64,000 nucleotides of DNA from Patulibacter medicamentivorans (GTDB taxonomy: Bacteria > Actinomycetota > Thermoleophilia > Solirubrobacterales > Solirubrobacteraceae): NCBI RefSeq assembly GCF_000240225.1, contig NZ_AGUD01000003.1, positions 18,280 through 82,279 on the forward strand, read 5' to 3'. The stretch's first letter is position 1. Each line of letters starts with the position of its first letter. The position numbers and the translations under genes are program-made. Below, piece after piece: positions 42,506 to 51,275 of the stretch. The notes below the pieces were generated by a model. The model ran no database searches. It was not told the DNA's origin and saw only the letters and a list, made by a program, of their open reading frames with translations.

Positions 42506-43285
42506 ATGCCGCTGCGACCACGCCTGCGCCCGATCCTGGTCCTCGGGCTCGCCACGACGCTCGTCGCCGTCCCCGCCGAGGCGATCGGGTCGGCCCCGCG
42601 CCCGGCCGCGCCGCACGCCACGGCGACCGTCGCGAGCAAGAAGAAGAAGCGGCCCCGCAAGGGCCGGGCGAAGCCGGCCAAGACCACGGCGACCGTCAGC
42701 GGATCGTGGACGATCACCCGCTCGGGCGAGCTCAACGGCGGCATCGAGAGCGAGAAGGTCACCGTCACGATCAAGGACGGCAAGGCGACGTTCCCCGACC
42801 AGACCGGCCGCACCGCCAAGGGCAAGGCCGACGTCGCGATCACCTACCAGGGCACCTACAGCACCGACGATCGCTCGTGGCACGCCGGCTGCGACCACGA
42901 GGAGCGGACGTCGACCGCGACCTTCCACGACAGCTACCCGATCTACGTCTACGGCACCAACCGGCGGACGGTCGACGGCGACGAGAAGAAGCTCTCCAAC
43001 GGCTGGGGCGTCGAGGTGGCGTGGCCGTCGGTCTCGAAGATGGGCCTCGTCACGACCGGCTACTTCGAGGACTGGGAGTCGATCGCGATGCAGAACTGCC
43101 TGCGGACGTCGATTGACGCGCCGCTCGGTGGCTGGAACGTCCAGTTCGCGACGACGCTGAGCGCGACCGGCAGCCTCAACGGCGGCGGCAAGGGCGTGCT
43201 GCTGACCCACGCCCAGACCGATGCCGACCAGACCGAGAAGGCAGACGGCCGGATCAGCTTCTCGAAGTCGGTCGAGAAGCGCTGA
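42506..43285 (+). CDS. Secreted hypothetical protein
   Basis: A 259-aa protein with an N-terminal signal peptide (LRPILVLGLATTLVAVPAEAIG), a lysine-rich stretch (KKKKRPRKG) and a beta-rich domain with two cysteines (HAGCDHEE and AMQNCLR). The ATG follows a TAGCCT -10 box (42494-42499) by six bases, so it is likely leaderless. No family recognised. Confidence 0.7.
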   Translation: MPLRPRLRPILVLGLATTLVAVPAEAIGSAPRPAAPHATATVASKKKKRPRKGRAKPAKTTATVSGSWTITRSGELNGGIESEKVTVTIKDGKATFPDQTGRTAKGKADVAITYQGTYSTDDRSWHAGCDHEERTSTATFHDSYPIYVYGTNRRTVDGDEKKLSNGWGVEVAWPSVSKMGLVTTGYFEDWESIAMQNCLRTSIDAPLGGWNVQFATTLSATGSLNGGGKGVLLTHAQTDADQTEKADGRISFSKSVEKR

Positions 43286-43296
43286 CGGCGACGGAC

Positions 43297-43323
43297 GGCC
43301 GGCTCGTCGCGCGCGAGCCGGCC
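43297..43323. terminator. Bidirectional terminator hairpin
   Basis: GGCCGGCTCG and CGAGCCGGCC form a perfect 10-bp stem with a 7-nt loop between two convergent genes (stops at 43285 and 43342). Confidence 0.7.
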
Positions 43324-43341
43324 GCCGTGCGACGCCGCCGC

Positions 43342-44226
43342 TCAGCGGATGTTGTAGCCCCGGGCCTGCCAGAACGAGGTCGGATCCGGGTTGTCGAGGG
43401 TGTAGTCGTTGACGCTCTTGGCCGCCAGCGTCCGGCGGCCGAGGCGCATCTCGACGTGGGTGTGGGCCGCGCCGCTGGACGAGACGCCGCGCCATGCCTC
43501 GGTGGCGATCTGCTGGTCGCGGGCGACGTGGTCCCCCACCGTCACGCTCGAGAGCGGCGCCGAGTGCAGGTAGATGACGGTCTTGTCGTAGGTCGCGTTG
43601 TAGACGGCGATCGTCGACAGCCCACCGCTGCCGTTGGCGCCGCGAACGACGTTGACGACCTCGCCGGACACGAGCGCGTGGACCGGCGAGCCGACGCTGC
43701 GCGCGATGTCGATGCCCTCGTGGCGGCCCGGGGTGTTGACGTAGCCGTCGAACCCGCAGGTGATGCTGCCGCCGCTCAGGTCGTAGAGCCCGAACGACAG
43801 GTTCGTGTTCCCGGTCGTGCTGGTGTTCAGCTTGTGCGACGCGTTCTCGTTCTTGAGCGTCGCGTTCAGGTTCGCCACGGCGCCCGCCGCGAAGCCCTGG
43901 CTCGCGCCCGAGTAACCGCTGTTGTAGTAGACGGTGACCGCGCCCGTGGTGCGGTTCCAAACCGACGCGGCGTTGTTCTTGACGCACAGGCCCTGGCCGG
44001 CCCCGGCCCCCTTGAACTCGTAGCAGTCGGGCTGCGACGAGCCGTAGTCGGAGATCGAGCTGGTGAAGTCCGAGACCGAGCCCTGCCGGTCGCTGTTGTA
44101 GTACAGGCAGAACTCGCCCGACTGGCAGATCCCGTCGCGGGCGGCCGCGTTGGCCGATGGCACGGCGATGACCGCCGCGCTCAGGAGCGTCCCGGCGATG
44201 CCGGCGAACGCGAGCTTCTTCTTCAT
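43342..44226 (-). CDS. Secreted M23 endopeptidase with I36-like N-terminal domain
   Basis: A 294-aa protein. A signal peptide (MKKKLAFAGIAGTLLSAAVIAVPSANA without its full length here) is followed by a domain like the peptidase-inhibitor I36 family (CQSGEFCLYYNSDRQGS...CVKNN). A C-terminal M23 domain shows HEGIDIA and HTHVEMR, the zinc-binding His and the HxH motif. It probably cleaves peptidoglycan cross-links. The inhibitor-like domain could hold the peptidase inactive or bind another one. Confidence 0.85.
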   Translation of the reverse strand: MKKKLAFAGIAGTLLSAAVIAVPSANAAARDGICQSGEFCLYYNSDRQGSVSDFTSSISDYGSSQPDCYEFKGAGAGQGLCVKNNAASVWNRTTGAVTVYYNSGYSGASQGFAAGAVANLNATLKNENASHKLNTSTTGNTNLSFGLYDLSGGSITCGFDGYVNTPGRHEGIDIARSVGSPVHALVSGEVVNVVRGANGSGGLSTIAVYNATYDKTVIYLHSAPLSSVTVGDHVARDQQIATEAWRGVSSSGAAHTHVEMRLGRRTLAAKSVNDYTLDNPDPTSFWQARGYNIR

Positions 44227-44335
44227 GACGAGCTTCCTGATCGTTTACGGGCGACACACGCGCGCCCGGGGCGCAGCATCCCAGGCACGTCGGAGCCAGC
44301 TCGTGTCCGACCGGTTACCGCCCGCGGCGCGGCGG

Positions 44336-44911
44336 CTAGCGGACGACGTCGTAGACGAGCTTCTGGATCCCGTTGCCGTAGGACGCGCTCTCGACCAGGG
44401 TCAGCATCTGCTTGTCCTTGTCGGTCTCGCTGAACAGCCGCTTGCCGGCGCCGAGCAGGGTCGGGAAGACCAGCAGGTGGTAGCGGTCGATCAGCCCCGC
44501 GTCGGCCAGGTTCCGGTTGAGGGTCGCGCTGCCGTGGATCGTGATCGCGCCGCCGTCGGTCCGCTTCAGCGCGGCGACCTCGTCGAGCGAACGGAGGATC
44601 GTGGTCTCGCCCCAGTCGTCGACCAGGTCACCCTCCTGCAGGGTGGTCGAGACGACGTACTTCGGCATCGCGTTGTAGCGCGGGAACTCCTCGGTCATCG
44701 TCGGCCAGACCGGCGAGAACGCCTCGTAGCTGACCCGCCCGACCATCATCGCGTCGGACTGCTCCTGCTCGCGACCCTTCAGCTCGTAGGCCTCGGGCAG
44801 GAACTCGAGGTCCTCGAAGGTCCAGCCGCTGTTGCGGTAGCCGGGCTCCCCGCCGGGGGCCTCGACGACGCCGTCGAGCGACATGAAGGCGGTGGCGATG
44901 AGGGTGCGCAT
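44336..44911 (-). CDS. DHFR/RibD-family reductase
   Basis: A 191-aa protein of the RibD C-terminal/dihydrofolate-reductase-like fold: MRTLIATAFMSLDGVVEAPGG, MMVGRVSYEAFSPVWP, ITIHGSATLNRNL and LLVFPTLLGAGKRLF. Such proteins bind NADPH, but few have a known substrate; they are unlikely to be the essential DHFR. A second member is at 49623-50273, and both share an upstream 15-mer. Confidence 0.9.
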   Translation of the reverse strand: MRTLIATAFMSLDGVVEAPGGEPGYRNSGWTFEDLEFLPEAYELKGREQEQSDAMMVGRVSYEAFSPVWPTMTEEFPRYNAMPKYVVSTTLQEGDLVDDWGETTILRSLDEVAALKRTDGGAITIHGSATLNRNLADAGLIDRYHLLVFPTLLGAGKRLFSETDKDKQMLTLVESASYGNGIQKLVYDVVR

Positions 44912-45029
44912 GATCTGTTGTCTCCTGGTGCGGGTCGTGGTCGTGTCGTGCGGGTTCCCGCCGTCGCACGCTGTCATACAGGTGCCCGCGGGAGCGCGTC
45001 TTCGCGGACAAGGACCGGAACGGCGGCCG

Positions 45030-45044
45030 GGACTCATCGGTCGC
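45030..45044 (-). repeat. 15-mer shared by two DHFR-family gene leaders
   Basis: GGACTCATCGGTCGC (minus strand GCGACCGATGAGTCC) lies here, about 119 bp before the start of the DHFR-family gene at 44911, and again at 50342-50356, about 69 bp before the paralogue at 50273, in the same orientation. A common regulatory site, such as an alternative sigma factor -35, is possible. Confidence 0.5.
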
Positions 45045-45076
45045 GCGCGTCCTGCCCGCCGCAGTAGGGTCCAACG

Positions 45077-45706
45077 ATGGCCGGATCGCCCGTGCGGAGC
45101 CCCGTCGCCGTCGCCGCCGCCGCGACCGATCAGTCCACGATCGTCGACACGCTGACCGCCGCGTTCGCCGAGGACCCGGTCCTCAGCTGGGTGTTCCCCC
45201 GGGCCGCTACCCGCCCGCGGGACGGCCGCCACTTCTTCTCGTTCCTGGCCACCCGCCTGCTGCCGGGCGGCGAGAGCTGGACGACGGACGGCGGCGCCGC
45301 GCTCTGGGCGGCGCCCGGCCGGTGGCGCGAGACCCCGGGCGAGCTGCTGCGGCTCGGGGCGGCGACGGCCCGCGGCGCATGGCCGCACTGGATCCGCGTC
45401 CTGCACGGCCTCGGCGCGGTCGAGGCCCGGCACCCGCGCGAGCCGCACCTGTACCTGGCCGCGATCGGCGTCCTCCCCGGACGCCAGGGCGAGGGCCTCG
45501 GCTCGGCGCTGCTCGCTCCGGGGCTGGCCCGCTGCGACGAGCTGGGACTGCCCGCCTACCTCGAGAGCTCCAACCCGCTGAACGTCCCGCTCTACGAGCG
45601 CCACGGGTTCGTGGCGACCGAGCGGCGAACGCTGCCGAAGGGCCCGCCGGTCACCCTGATGTGGCGGCCGGCGGTCGGCCAGCGGGTCGGCGAGGGCGTC
45701 TCGTAG
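45077..45706 (+). CDS. GNAT-family N-acetyltransferase
   Basis: A 209-aa acetyltransferase with the acetyl-CoA loop LYLAAIGVLPGRQGEGLGSALLAPGL (motif A, Q/RxxGxG/A as RQGEGLG) and the C-terminal SSNPLNVPLYERHGFV. This type acts on small molecules or toxins, but the acceptor is unknown. A TAGGGT -10 box (45065-45070) is six bases before the ATG, again a leaderless start. Confidence 0.9.
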   Translation: MAGSPVRSPVAVAAAATDQSTIVDTLTAAFAEDPVLSWVFPRAATRPRDGRHFFSFLATRLLPGGESWTTDGGAALWAAPGRWRETPGELLRLGAATARGAWPHWIRVLHGLGAVEARHPREPHLYLAAIGVLPGRQGEGLGSALLAPGLARCDELGLPAYLESSNPLNVPLYERHGFVATERRTLPKGPPVTLMWRPAVGQRVGEGVS

Positions 45707-45809
45707 ACGTCCCGACACCGGATCCGGATGGCCGGGCCGGTCGCCCCGACCATGAGGGCTCTCTGAGAACCGCCCCACGGCGGCGGCGCCAGCGGCGATA
45801 ACCATCGCC

Positions 45810-46670
45810 ATGCGTTCCGTCAGTCCCGTCCCCAGCCCGACCGGCCGCCGCCGGGCCACCACCGCCGTCGCAGCGGCCGCCCTCGCCTGCCTGCTCACCC
45901 CATCCGTGGCCGATGCCGCCACCGGCGTCGTGACCGTCAACCCCGGCTACACGCTGGGCGCCCGCAGCGCGCCGAGCACCACGGCGCCGAAGACCCGCCG
46001 ACTCGCCAACGGCACGCGGGTCAGGATCGTCTGCCAGGTCCGCGGCACCCGCGTGACGGGCCGCTTCGGCACGTCGCGGCTGTGGGACAAGCTGGCGGCC
46101 GGCGACTACGTCAGCGACACCTACGTCCAGACCGGCAGCGACGGCCGGGTCGCGCCGCCCTGCGGCGGCGACACCCCGCCGCCCCCGCCCCCGCCCCCGG
46201 CGCCGGCGCCGGCCGCCGACGCGTTCCACTACGACGATCCGGGCGCCTGGCGGGGCCCGAGCAGCTGCTCGGGCACCTTCACCCCCGGCGCGCAGGCGCT
46301 GCGGACGTGGCTGAAGGCGAACTACGCCTACACGCGATCGATCGGCGGCTACAGCTGCCGGCCGAACACCGCCAACACCAGCCAGCTCAGCCTCCACGCC
46401 GAGGGCCGCGCGCTCGACTGGATGGCCGCGGCGGGCAAGCCGGCGCAGGCGCGCGCCGTCAACCGCTTCATCGCCCGGGTCTCGAGGGACAACTGGCGGC
46501 TGGGCCGCGCGATGGGCATCCAGGAGCTGATCTGGAACCGCCGGATCTGGACCGCGACCTACGCCTCGTCCGGGTTCCGCCGCTACACCGGCCCCAACCC
46601 GCACGTCGACCACATCCACATCGGCATCAACCGCGCCGGCGCCGCGAAGCGGACCAGCTTCTACCGCTAG
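45810..46670 (+). CDS. Secreted SH3-like protein with M15-like C-terminal domain
   Basis: A 286-aa protein: signal peptide (AVAAAALACLLTPSVADA), an SH3-like wall-binding domain (LGARSAPSTTAPKTRRLANGTRVRIVCQV), a proline linker (eight prolines, then AP repeats) and a C-terminal domain with SLHAEGRALDWM and HVDHIHIGIN. The last motifs match the zinc site of the D,D-carboxypeptidase-like group of actinobacterial secreted proteins. It probably trims peptidoglycan. Confidence 0.82.
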   Translation: MRSVSPVPSPTGRRRATTAVAAAALACLLTPSVADAATGVVTVNPGYTLGARSAPSTTAPKTRRLANGTRVRIVCQVRGTRVTGRFGTSRLWDKLAAGDYVSDTYVQTGSDGRVAPPCGGDTPPPPPPPPAPAPAADAFHYDDPGAWRGPSSCSGTFTPGAQALRTWLKANYAYTRSIGGYSCRPNTANTSQLSLHAEGRALDWMAAAGKPAQARAVNRFIARVSRDNWRLGRAMGIQELIWNRRIWTATYASSGFRRYTGPNPHVDHIHIGINRAGAAKRTSFYR

Positions 46671-46694
46671 CCCCGGGTCCACCGGTCGGCCCGG

Positions 46695-47690
46695 TCAGGC
46701 GGCCAGCGCCGCCGGCTCGGTCGACCGGAAGCGGGCCCGGTAGTCGGACGGGCCGACCCCGAGCACGCGCAGGAACGCGCGGCGCATCGTCTCGGGGCTG
46801 CCGAAGCCGCAGGCCGTCGCGATCGCCTCGACCGGCGTCGCGGTGGCCTCCAGCTGCTCGCGGGCGGCCTCGACCCGGACCCGCTCGACGAAGCGGGCGG
46901 GGGTCGTTCGCGCCTGGTCGGCGAACAGCCGTCGCAGGTGGCGCTCGGAGACCGCCGCGCGGGCGGCGAGCCGGGCCAGGCGATGGTCGCCGGCGGGATC
47001 GGCCACGATCGCGTCGAGGACCTGGCGGACCGGCGTGGAGACCGTGCTCGGCAGGGCCAGGCGCTCGGAGAACTGCGACTGCCCGCCCGGCCGGCGCAGG
47101 AACATCACGGTCCAGCGGGCGACGGTCCGGGCCAGCTCGGGGCCGTGGTCCTCCTCGATCAGGGCCAGCGCCAGGTCCATCCCCGCGGTCGACCCGGCCG
47201 ACGTGACGACCGGGCCGTCGCGGACGAAGATCCGGTCGGGCACCACCGCCACGCGCGGATGGCGCCGTGCCAGCTCGGCGCCGAACGCCCAGTGGGTCGT
47301 CGCGCTGCGGCCATCGAGCAGCCCCGCGTGCGCCAGCAGGAGCGCGCCCGTGCAGACCGAGCAGGTCCTGCGCGCCCCGCCGGAGACGCGCTGCAGCCCG
47401 GGCGCCAGGCGCGGGTCCCCGAGGGCCTCGTCGATCCGCATCCCGCCGCCGACGATCAGCGTGTCGACGGCGCGCGGCCGGACGTGGCCGAGCGCGACGT
47501 CGGCCATCAGGCGCAGGCCGCCCGAGCCGCGGATCGGCCGTCCGTCGGGCGTGGCGATCAGCAGCTCGTAGCCGCCGCGACCGCCGAGCGCCTGGGTCGC
47601 GGCGTCCAGCAGCTCCGCCGGACCGGCGACGTTCAGCAGCTGCATGCCGTCGAAGGCGACGAACACGACCTGGCGCCTGCGATCGGCCAC
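46695..47690 (-). CDS. GlxA-type AraC regulator with DJ-1/PfpI domain
   Basis: A 331-aa protein. Residues 1-190 are a DJ-1/PfpI-like domain (VFVAFDGMQLLNVAGPAELLD, CSVCTGALLLAHAGLLDGR with the nucleophile-position Cys) and the rest is an AraC double HTH (AAVSERHLRRLFADQARTTPARF, AIATACGFGSPETMRRAF). Members regulate catabolic genes. It is divergent from a dienelactone-hydrolase-like gene at 47795, its likely target. Confidence 0.92.
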   Translation of the reverse strand: MADRRRQVVFVAFDGMQLLNVAGPAELLDAATQALGGRGGYELLIATPDGRPIRGSGGLRLMADVALGHVRPRAVDTLIVGGGMRIDEALGDPRLAPGLQRVSGGARRTCSVCTGALLLAHAGLLDGRSATTHWAFGAELARRHPRVAVVPDRIFVRDGPVVTSAGSTAGMDLALALIEEDHGPELARTVARWTVMFLRRPGGQSQFSERLALPSTVSTPVRQVLDAIVADPAGDHRLARLAARAAVSERHLRRLFADQARTTPARFVERVRVEAAREQLEATATPVEAIATACGFGSPETMRRAFLRVLGVGPSDYRARFRSTEPAALAA

Positions 47691-47794
47691 GGCCGGATCG
47701 TGACCGCCAGGCGCCGCGTCCGCAAGGCCATCTATCCCTCGGATCCGGCCAACCGTCGGGCGGGAGCGGCGCGCCGCCGGTACGAACTGCGGGC

Positions 47795-48613
47795 ATGCCG
47801 CACCGCAGCCCCGACGTCGACGACCCGCTCGAGGACTTCGATCCGCGCCGGATCACCCTCGACGGCGTGACCAGGACCGTGCAGGTCGCCGGTCGCGGGC
47901 CGGCGGTGATCGTGATGGCGGAGATGCCGGGCATCAGCCCCCACGTCGCCCGCTTCGCCCGCTGGGTGCGGGACGCCGGCTTCACCGTCTACATGCCGTC
48001 GCTGTTCGGTCGCGACGGCGCCGTCGCGACCGTCGAGGACGGCACCGCGATCCTCGAGCGGGCCTGCGTCAGCGCCCAGTTCCGGGCCTTCGCCGGCGGC
48101 GGCTCGAGTCCGGTGACGACCTGGCTGCGGTCGCTCGCGCGGCTGGCCCACGAGCAGTCCGGCGGGCCCGGCGTCGGTGCGATCGGGATGTGCTTCACCG
48201 GCAACTTCGCGCTCACGATGACGCTCGAGCCCGCCGTCCTCGCCCCGGTCGTCGCACACCCGTCGCTGCCCTTCGACGATCCGGCCGGACTCGAGATCGC
48301 GCCCGACGAGCTGACCGAGGTCCGCGAGCGCCTGGAGCGGGACGACCTGACCGTGCTGGCCTACCGCTTCCGGGGCGACCGCTTCTGCCGCGCCGAGCGG
48401 TTCGCTGCCTACGCCGAGGCGCTCGGCGACCGCTTCGTCCCGCGCGAGCTCCCCGACAGCGCCGCCAACCCGAGGACCTCGCCGTTCTTCGAGCACGTCG
48501 TCGCGAGTCCGCACAGCGTCGTCACCGCCCACCTGATCGACGAGGCCGGGCAGCCGACGATCGCCGCCCGCGACGAGATCCTGGCGTTCTTCGGGCAGCG
48601 GCTGGGCGCCTGA
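47795..48613 (+). CDS. Dienelactone hydrolase family protein
   Basis: A 272-aa alpha/beta hydrolase with a cysteine nucleophile elbow GMCFTG, as in dienelactone hydrolase, and a C-terminal His (ASPHSVVTAHLIDE). EMPGISPHVARFARWVRDAGFTVYMPSLFG is the family's substrate loop region. It would open lactone rings. It is divergent from the GlxA-type regulator. Confidence 0.88.
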   Translation: MPHRSPDVDDPLEDFDPRRITLDGVTRTVQVAGRGPAVIVMAEMPGISPHVARFARWVRDAGFTVYMPSLFGRDGAVATVEDGTAILERACVSAQFRAFAGGGSSPVTTWLRSLARLAHEQSGGPGVGAIGMCFTGNFALTMTLEPAVLAPVVAHPSLPFDDPAGLEIAPDELTEVRERLERDDLTVLAYRFRGDRFCRAERFAAYAEALGDRFVPRELPDSAANPRTSPFFEHVVASPHSVVTAHLIDEAGQPTIAARDEILAFFGQRLGA

Positions 48614-48629
48614 GCGGCGCCGCCGTCGG

Positions 48630-49304
48630 TCAGGCGGCCGGGCGGAGCAGGTACGCCGCCAGCGCCTCGGGCTGCGACAGCGCCAGCAGGTGCCCGCCGG
48701 GCAGCACGTCGGCGTCGATCCCGAGCCGCTTGCGGATCAGCGCCCGCTGGAACTCGACCGGGAAGAAGCGATCGCCGACGCCGGCCGCGGCGCGGATCGG
48801 CACCGCGGGCCAGGCCGCGAAGTCGCAGACCGAGGCGAAGACGGCGTCGGACTCCGGACGCTGGTGGGGCGCGCCGGCGGCGGCGACCTCGGGCGGTACG
48901 TCGTGCAGGAAGTAGACGTCGAGGTCGAACGCGGCCGGGTAGCCGTGCTCGCGGGCCGCCGCCTCGCGCGCGGGCTGGGAGCCGCTGTCGTCCCACCACT
49001 CCCCCGGTCGCTCCCCGGGACGCGGCACCATCGCGTTGACGAGCACGAGGCCGGCGACCGGAATGCGCTCCGCGACGAGCGGCGCGGTGAAGCCGCCGAG
49101 CGACTGGGCGACCAGCACCACGTCCGCGCGTCCGTCGGCTGCCGCGACCACGCGATCGGCGTACTCCGGCAGCCCGGCCGACTCGTCGTCGCCGGGCAGG
49201 TCGACCGCGATCGCGTCGTGGCCGGCCGCGCGCAGCAGCGGCACGACCCGGTGCCAGTACCACGCGGCGCCGCCGGCGCCGGGGATCAGGACGAACGTGC
49301 TCAT
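48630..49304 (-). CDS. Alpha/beta hydrolase
   Basis: A 224-aa small hydrolase: FVLIPGAGGAAWYWHRVVPLL, AQSLGGF as the nucleophile elbow, VGDRFFP for the acid and PGGHLLALS for the His. This short form resembles methyl-esterase-like hydrolases. It ends 17 bp after the convergent dienelactone hydrolase gene. Substrate unknown. Confidence 0.88.
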   Translation of the reverse strand: MSTFVLIPGAGGAAWYWHRVVPLLRAAGHDAIAVDLPGDDESAGLPEYADRVVAAADGRADVVLVAQSLGGFTAPLVAERIPVAGLVLVNAMVPRPGERPGEWWDDSGSQPAREAAAREHGYPAAFDLDVYFLHDVPPEVAAAGAPHQRPESDAVFASVCDFAAWPAVPIRAAAGVGDRFFPVEFQRALIRKRLGIDADVLPGGHLLALSQPEALAAYLLRPAA

Positions 49305-49469
49305 GGCCTCGCCGGGACTCTCGCCGATCGGCCGGACACCGCGGAACGGCGGATCGGGTGCGCGGCGCGAGCAGCCTCGCCGGCAGGTCGATCGGCGCGA
49401 CTTGCGGACGCGGGTCTGGCCGCCTGTACACGTCCGACGCTCTGGATGTCGACTTCAAACACGGCGGTG

Positions 49470-49605
49470 TTGCAGCGCGTCGGTGAACGCGCTAGCCTGG
49501 GCCTTCGGTGGACGGCTGACTGTCGTCGACGTCCTCCACACGAAACCCCTCATCCTGGTCCCTGCCACGGTCCGGTCTCCCACCCGGCACGCCGTGGCAG
49601 GGACC
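49470..49605 (+). ncRNA. Candidate small RNA with strong terminal hairpin
   Basis: The 318-bp gap 49305-49622 has no gene. It holds a promoter TTGCAG (49470-49475), 17 bp, TAGCCT (49493-49498) and, about 60 bp on, a perfect 14-bp inverted repeat (49557-49570 and 49592-49605) with a 21-nt loop. The predicted transcript of about 100 nt has no open frame with a ribosome site and ends in the hairpin. The hairpin could instead only terminate the convergent DHFR-family gene. No known RNA family is recognised. Confidence 0.4.
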
Positions 49606-49622
49606 CGTTATGCGAGTCCCGC

Positions 49623-50273
49623 TCACCCCACGCGGTACCGCAGGTGCGTGACGTCGGCCCCCTGCAGCACCCGGTCGAGCGACAACGGCAGCGCGTCCGC
49701 CGGCACGCCCTCGAACAGCCGCTCTCCGCCGCCGAGGATCGCCGCCGCGACGTGCAGCTGGATCTCCTCGATCGCGCCGGCGGCGAGCAGCTGGTTGGCG
49801 ACGTCGGCGCCGCCCGAGACCATCACGTCCTGCCCGCCCGCGGCCTCGCGCGCCAGCTCGAGCGCCCGCTGCGGACCCTCGGTCACGAAGTGGAAGACGT
49901 TGCCGCCCTCCAGCTCGAGCGTCTCCCGCGGGTGGTGGGTGATGACGAAGACCGGCGCGTGGTATGGCGGGTCCTCTCCCCACCAGCCGTTCCACGGCTC
50001 GTCGGTCGGCCACGGGCCGGGTCCGCCGCCGAACATCTTGCGTCCCATCACGTAGGCGCCGACGCCGTCGAACAGCTCGGCGACGACCTGGGCGTCGACG
50101 CTCGGCTCCTCGGCGCCCGCGGCCGGCCGCAGGTTGTCGCCCGAGAAGCCGGTGTCGAGCTTCCACTGGTGCAGCCGGATGCCGCCGACGCCGAGCGGCT
50201 CGTCGGGCCGCTGGTCGGGGCCGGCGACGTAGCCGTCGGCGGAGATGCAGAGGTCGAGGCGAACGCGGGTCAT
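49623..50273 (-). CDS. DHFR/RibD-family reductase (second copy)
   Basis: A 216-aa paralogue of the gene at 44336: MTRVRLDLCISADGYVAGPDQ, AYVMGRKMFGGGPGPW, VMVSGGADVANQLLAAG and HVAAAILGGGERLFEG. It binds NADPH by family precedent; the substrate is unknown. It shares the GCGACCGATGAGTCC leader element with its paralogue, so both may answer to the same signal. Confidence 0.9.
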   Translation of the reverse strand: MTRVRLDLCISADGYVAGPDQRPDEPLGVGGIRLHQWKLDTGFSGDNLRPAAGAEEPSVDAQVVAELFDGVGAYVMGRKMFGGGPGPWPTDEPWNGWWGEDPPYHAPVFVITHHPRETLELEGGNVFHFVTEGPQRALELAREAAGGQDVMVSGGADVANQLLAAGAIEEIQLHVAAAILGGGERLFEGVPADALPLSLDRVLQGADVTHLRYRVG

Positions 50274-50341
50274 GAGGTGCTCCTGGTCGGGCGCCGGTCG
50301 CATGCCGGCCGGTCGATTCCAACAGACTCGGGGCGGGCCCC

Positions 50342-50356
50342 GGACTCATCGGTCGC
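50342..50356 (-). repeat. Second copy of the shared DHFR-leader 15-mer
   Basis: GGACTCATCGGTCGC, identical to 45030-45044 and likewise upstream of a DHFR-family gene on the minus strand. Flanking bases differ, so this is not part of a long duplicated segment. Confidence 0.5.
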
Positions 50357-50470
50357 CGGGAGATCGAGCCTCGCGGGGCGCCCACGGTCCCGTTCGCGCA
50401 TCCGCAACGACGGACGCCGGCCCGACAGCTCGGCGTCCTCCTCGGACGGCGGCAGCGCGCCGCCCGCGGG

Positions 50471-51244
50471 TCATCCCGCGCCGCGCACCAGCACGGCCAG
50501 CGGCAGCGTCCCGCAGCGCGCGACCGCGCGCCACGGGCCGGACGCCGGATCGTCTGCCCAGCTGGCCGGCGGCGGCGCGTCGCGGACGAGATCGCCGGTG
50601 ACGAGGTCGAGCCCGACCGCCGCCAGCACCCGCCCGCTGGCGTTGACGAGCGCCGCCGGCGTCGCGACCGGCTCCAGCAGCTCGGCCAGCCGCTGCTCGA
50701 CCTCGGCGATCGAGACGTCGGCGCCGACCACGCCGACGAAGGTCCCGTCGATCGTGACCGGCACGGTCGCCGTCACCGCGTAGCCCGCCGTGCAGAAGTA
50801 GTCGACGTAGGGGCCGGTCACGTGGCGGGCGCCGGTGTCCCGCGGGACGACGAACCACGGCGAGCGGGTGTAGTCGAAGGTCGTCGTGCCGTCCGGCGCC
50901 GCCCGCGGGTTGACCCGCTCCGGCGGCCGCGAGCGATCCTGCGGATCGATCGTCCACCACTCCAGCCACAGCGCGTGGTCGGCCAGCACGTCCGGCGTCG
51001 CCACGAAGCCCGCGCCCGAGGCCAGGACCGTGGGGTCGGCCAGCAGCGACGCCACCGCGTCCTCGAGCCCCAGCTGGTCGTCGCGGACCCGCCCCGGCCC
51101 GGGCGCGAGCACGCGCGCGACGATCGCCTCGAGCGGGGCGACGGCCGTGAAGACGTCCTCGAAGACCGCGGCGATCGTGTCCGCCGCGACCGCCTCGGGC
51201 GCGACCACGCCGCCGCTGGAGGGCTCCCGCATGGGCGGGATCAT
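50471..51244 (-). CDS. Cache-domain sensor-like protein, soluble
   Basis: A 257-aa protein that is mainly a PDC/Cache ligand-binding domain (SPWFVVPRDTGARHVTGPYVDYFCTAGYAVTATVPVTIDG...GVVGADVSIAEVEQ). There is no membrane helix or output domain, so it is a free-standing cytoplasmic binder. Such genes often sit beside FadR-type regulators of catabolic enzymes, as here. Starts at 51244 or 51232 are possible. Ligand unknown. Confidence 0.78.
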   Translation of the reverse strand: MIPPMREPSSGGVVAPEAVAADTIAAVFEDVFTAVAPLEAIVARVLAPGPGRVRDDQLGLEDAVASLLADPTVLASGAGFVATPDVLADHALWLEWWTIDPQDRSRPPERVNPRAAPDGTTTFDYTRSPWFVVPRDTGARHVTGPYVDYFCTAGYAVTATVPVTIDGTFVGVVGADVSIAEVEQRLAELLEPVATPAALVNASGRVLAAVGLDLVTGDLVRDAPPPASWADDPASGPWRAVARCGTLPLAVLVRGAG

Positions 51245-51275
51245 CGCGATCCCCCGCGGCCGGGGCAACCGCCGC

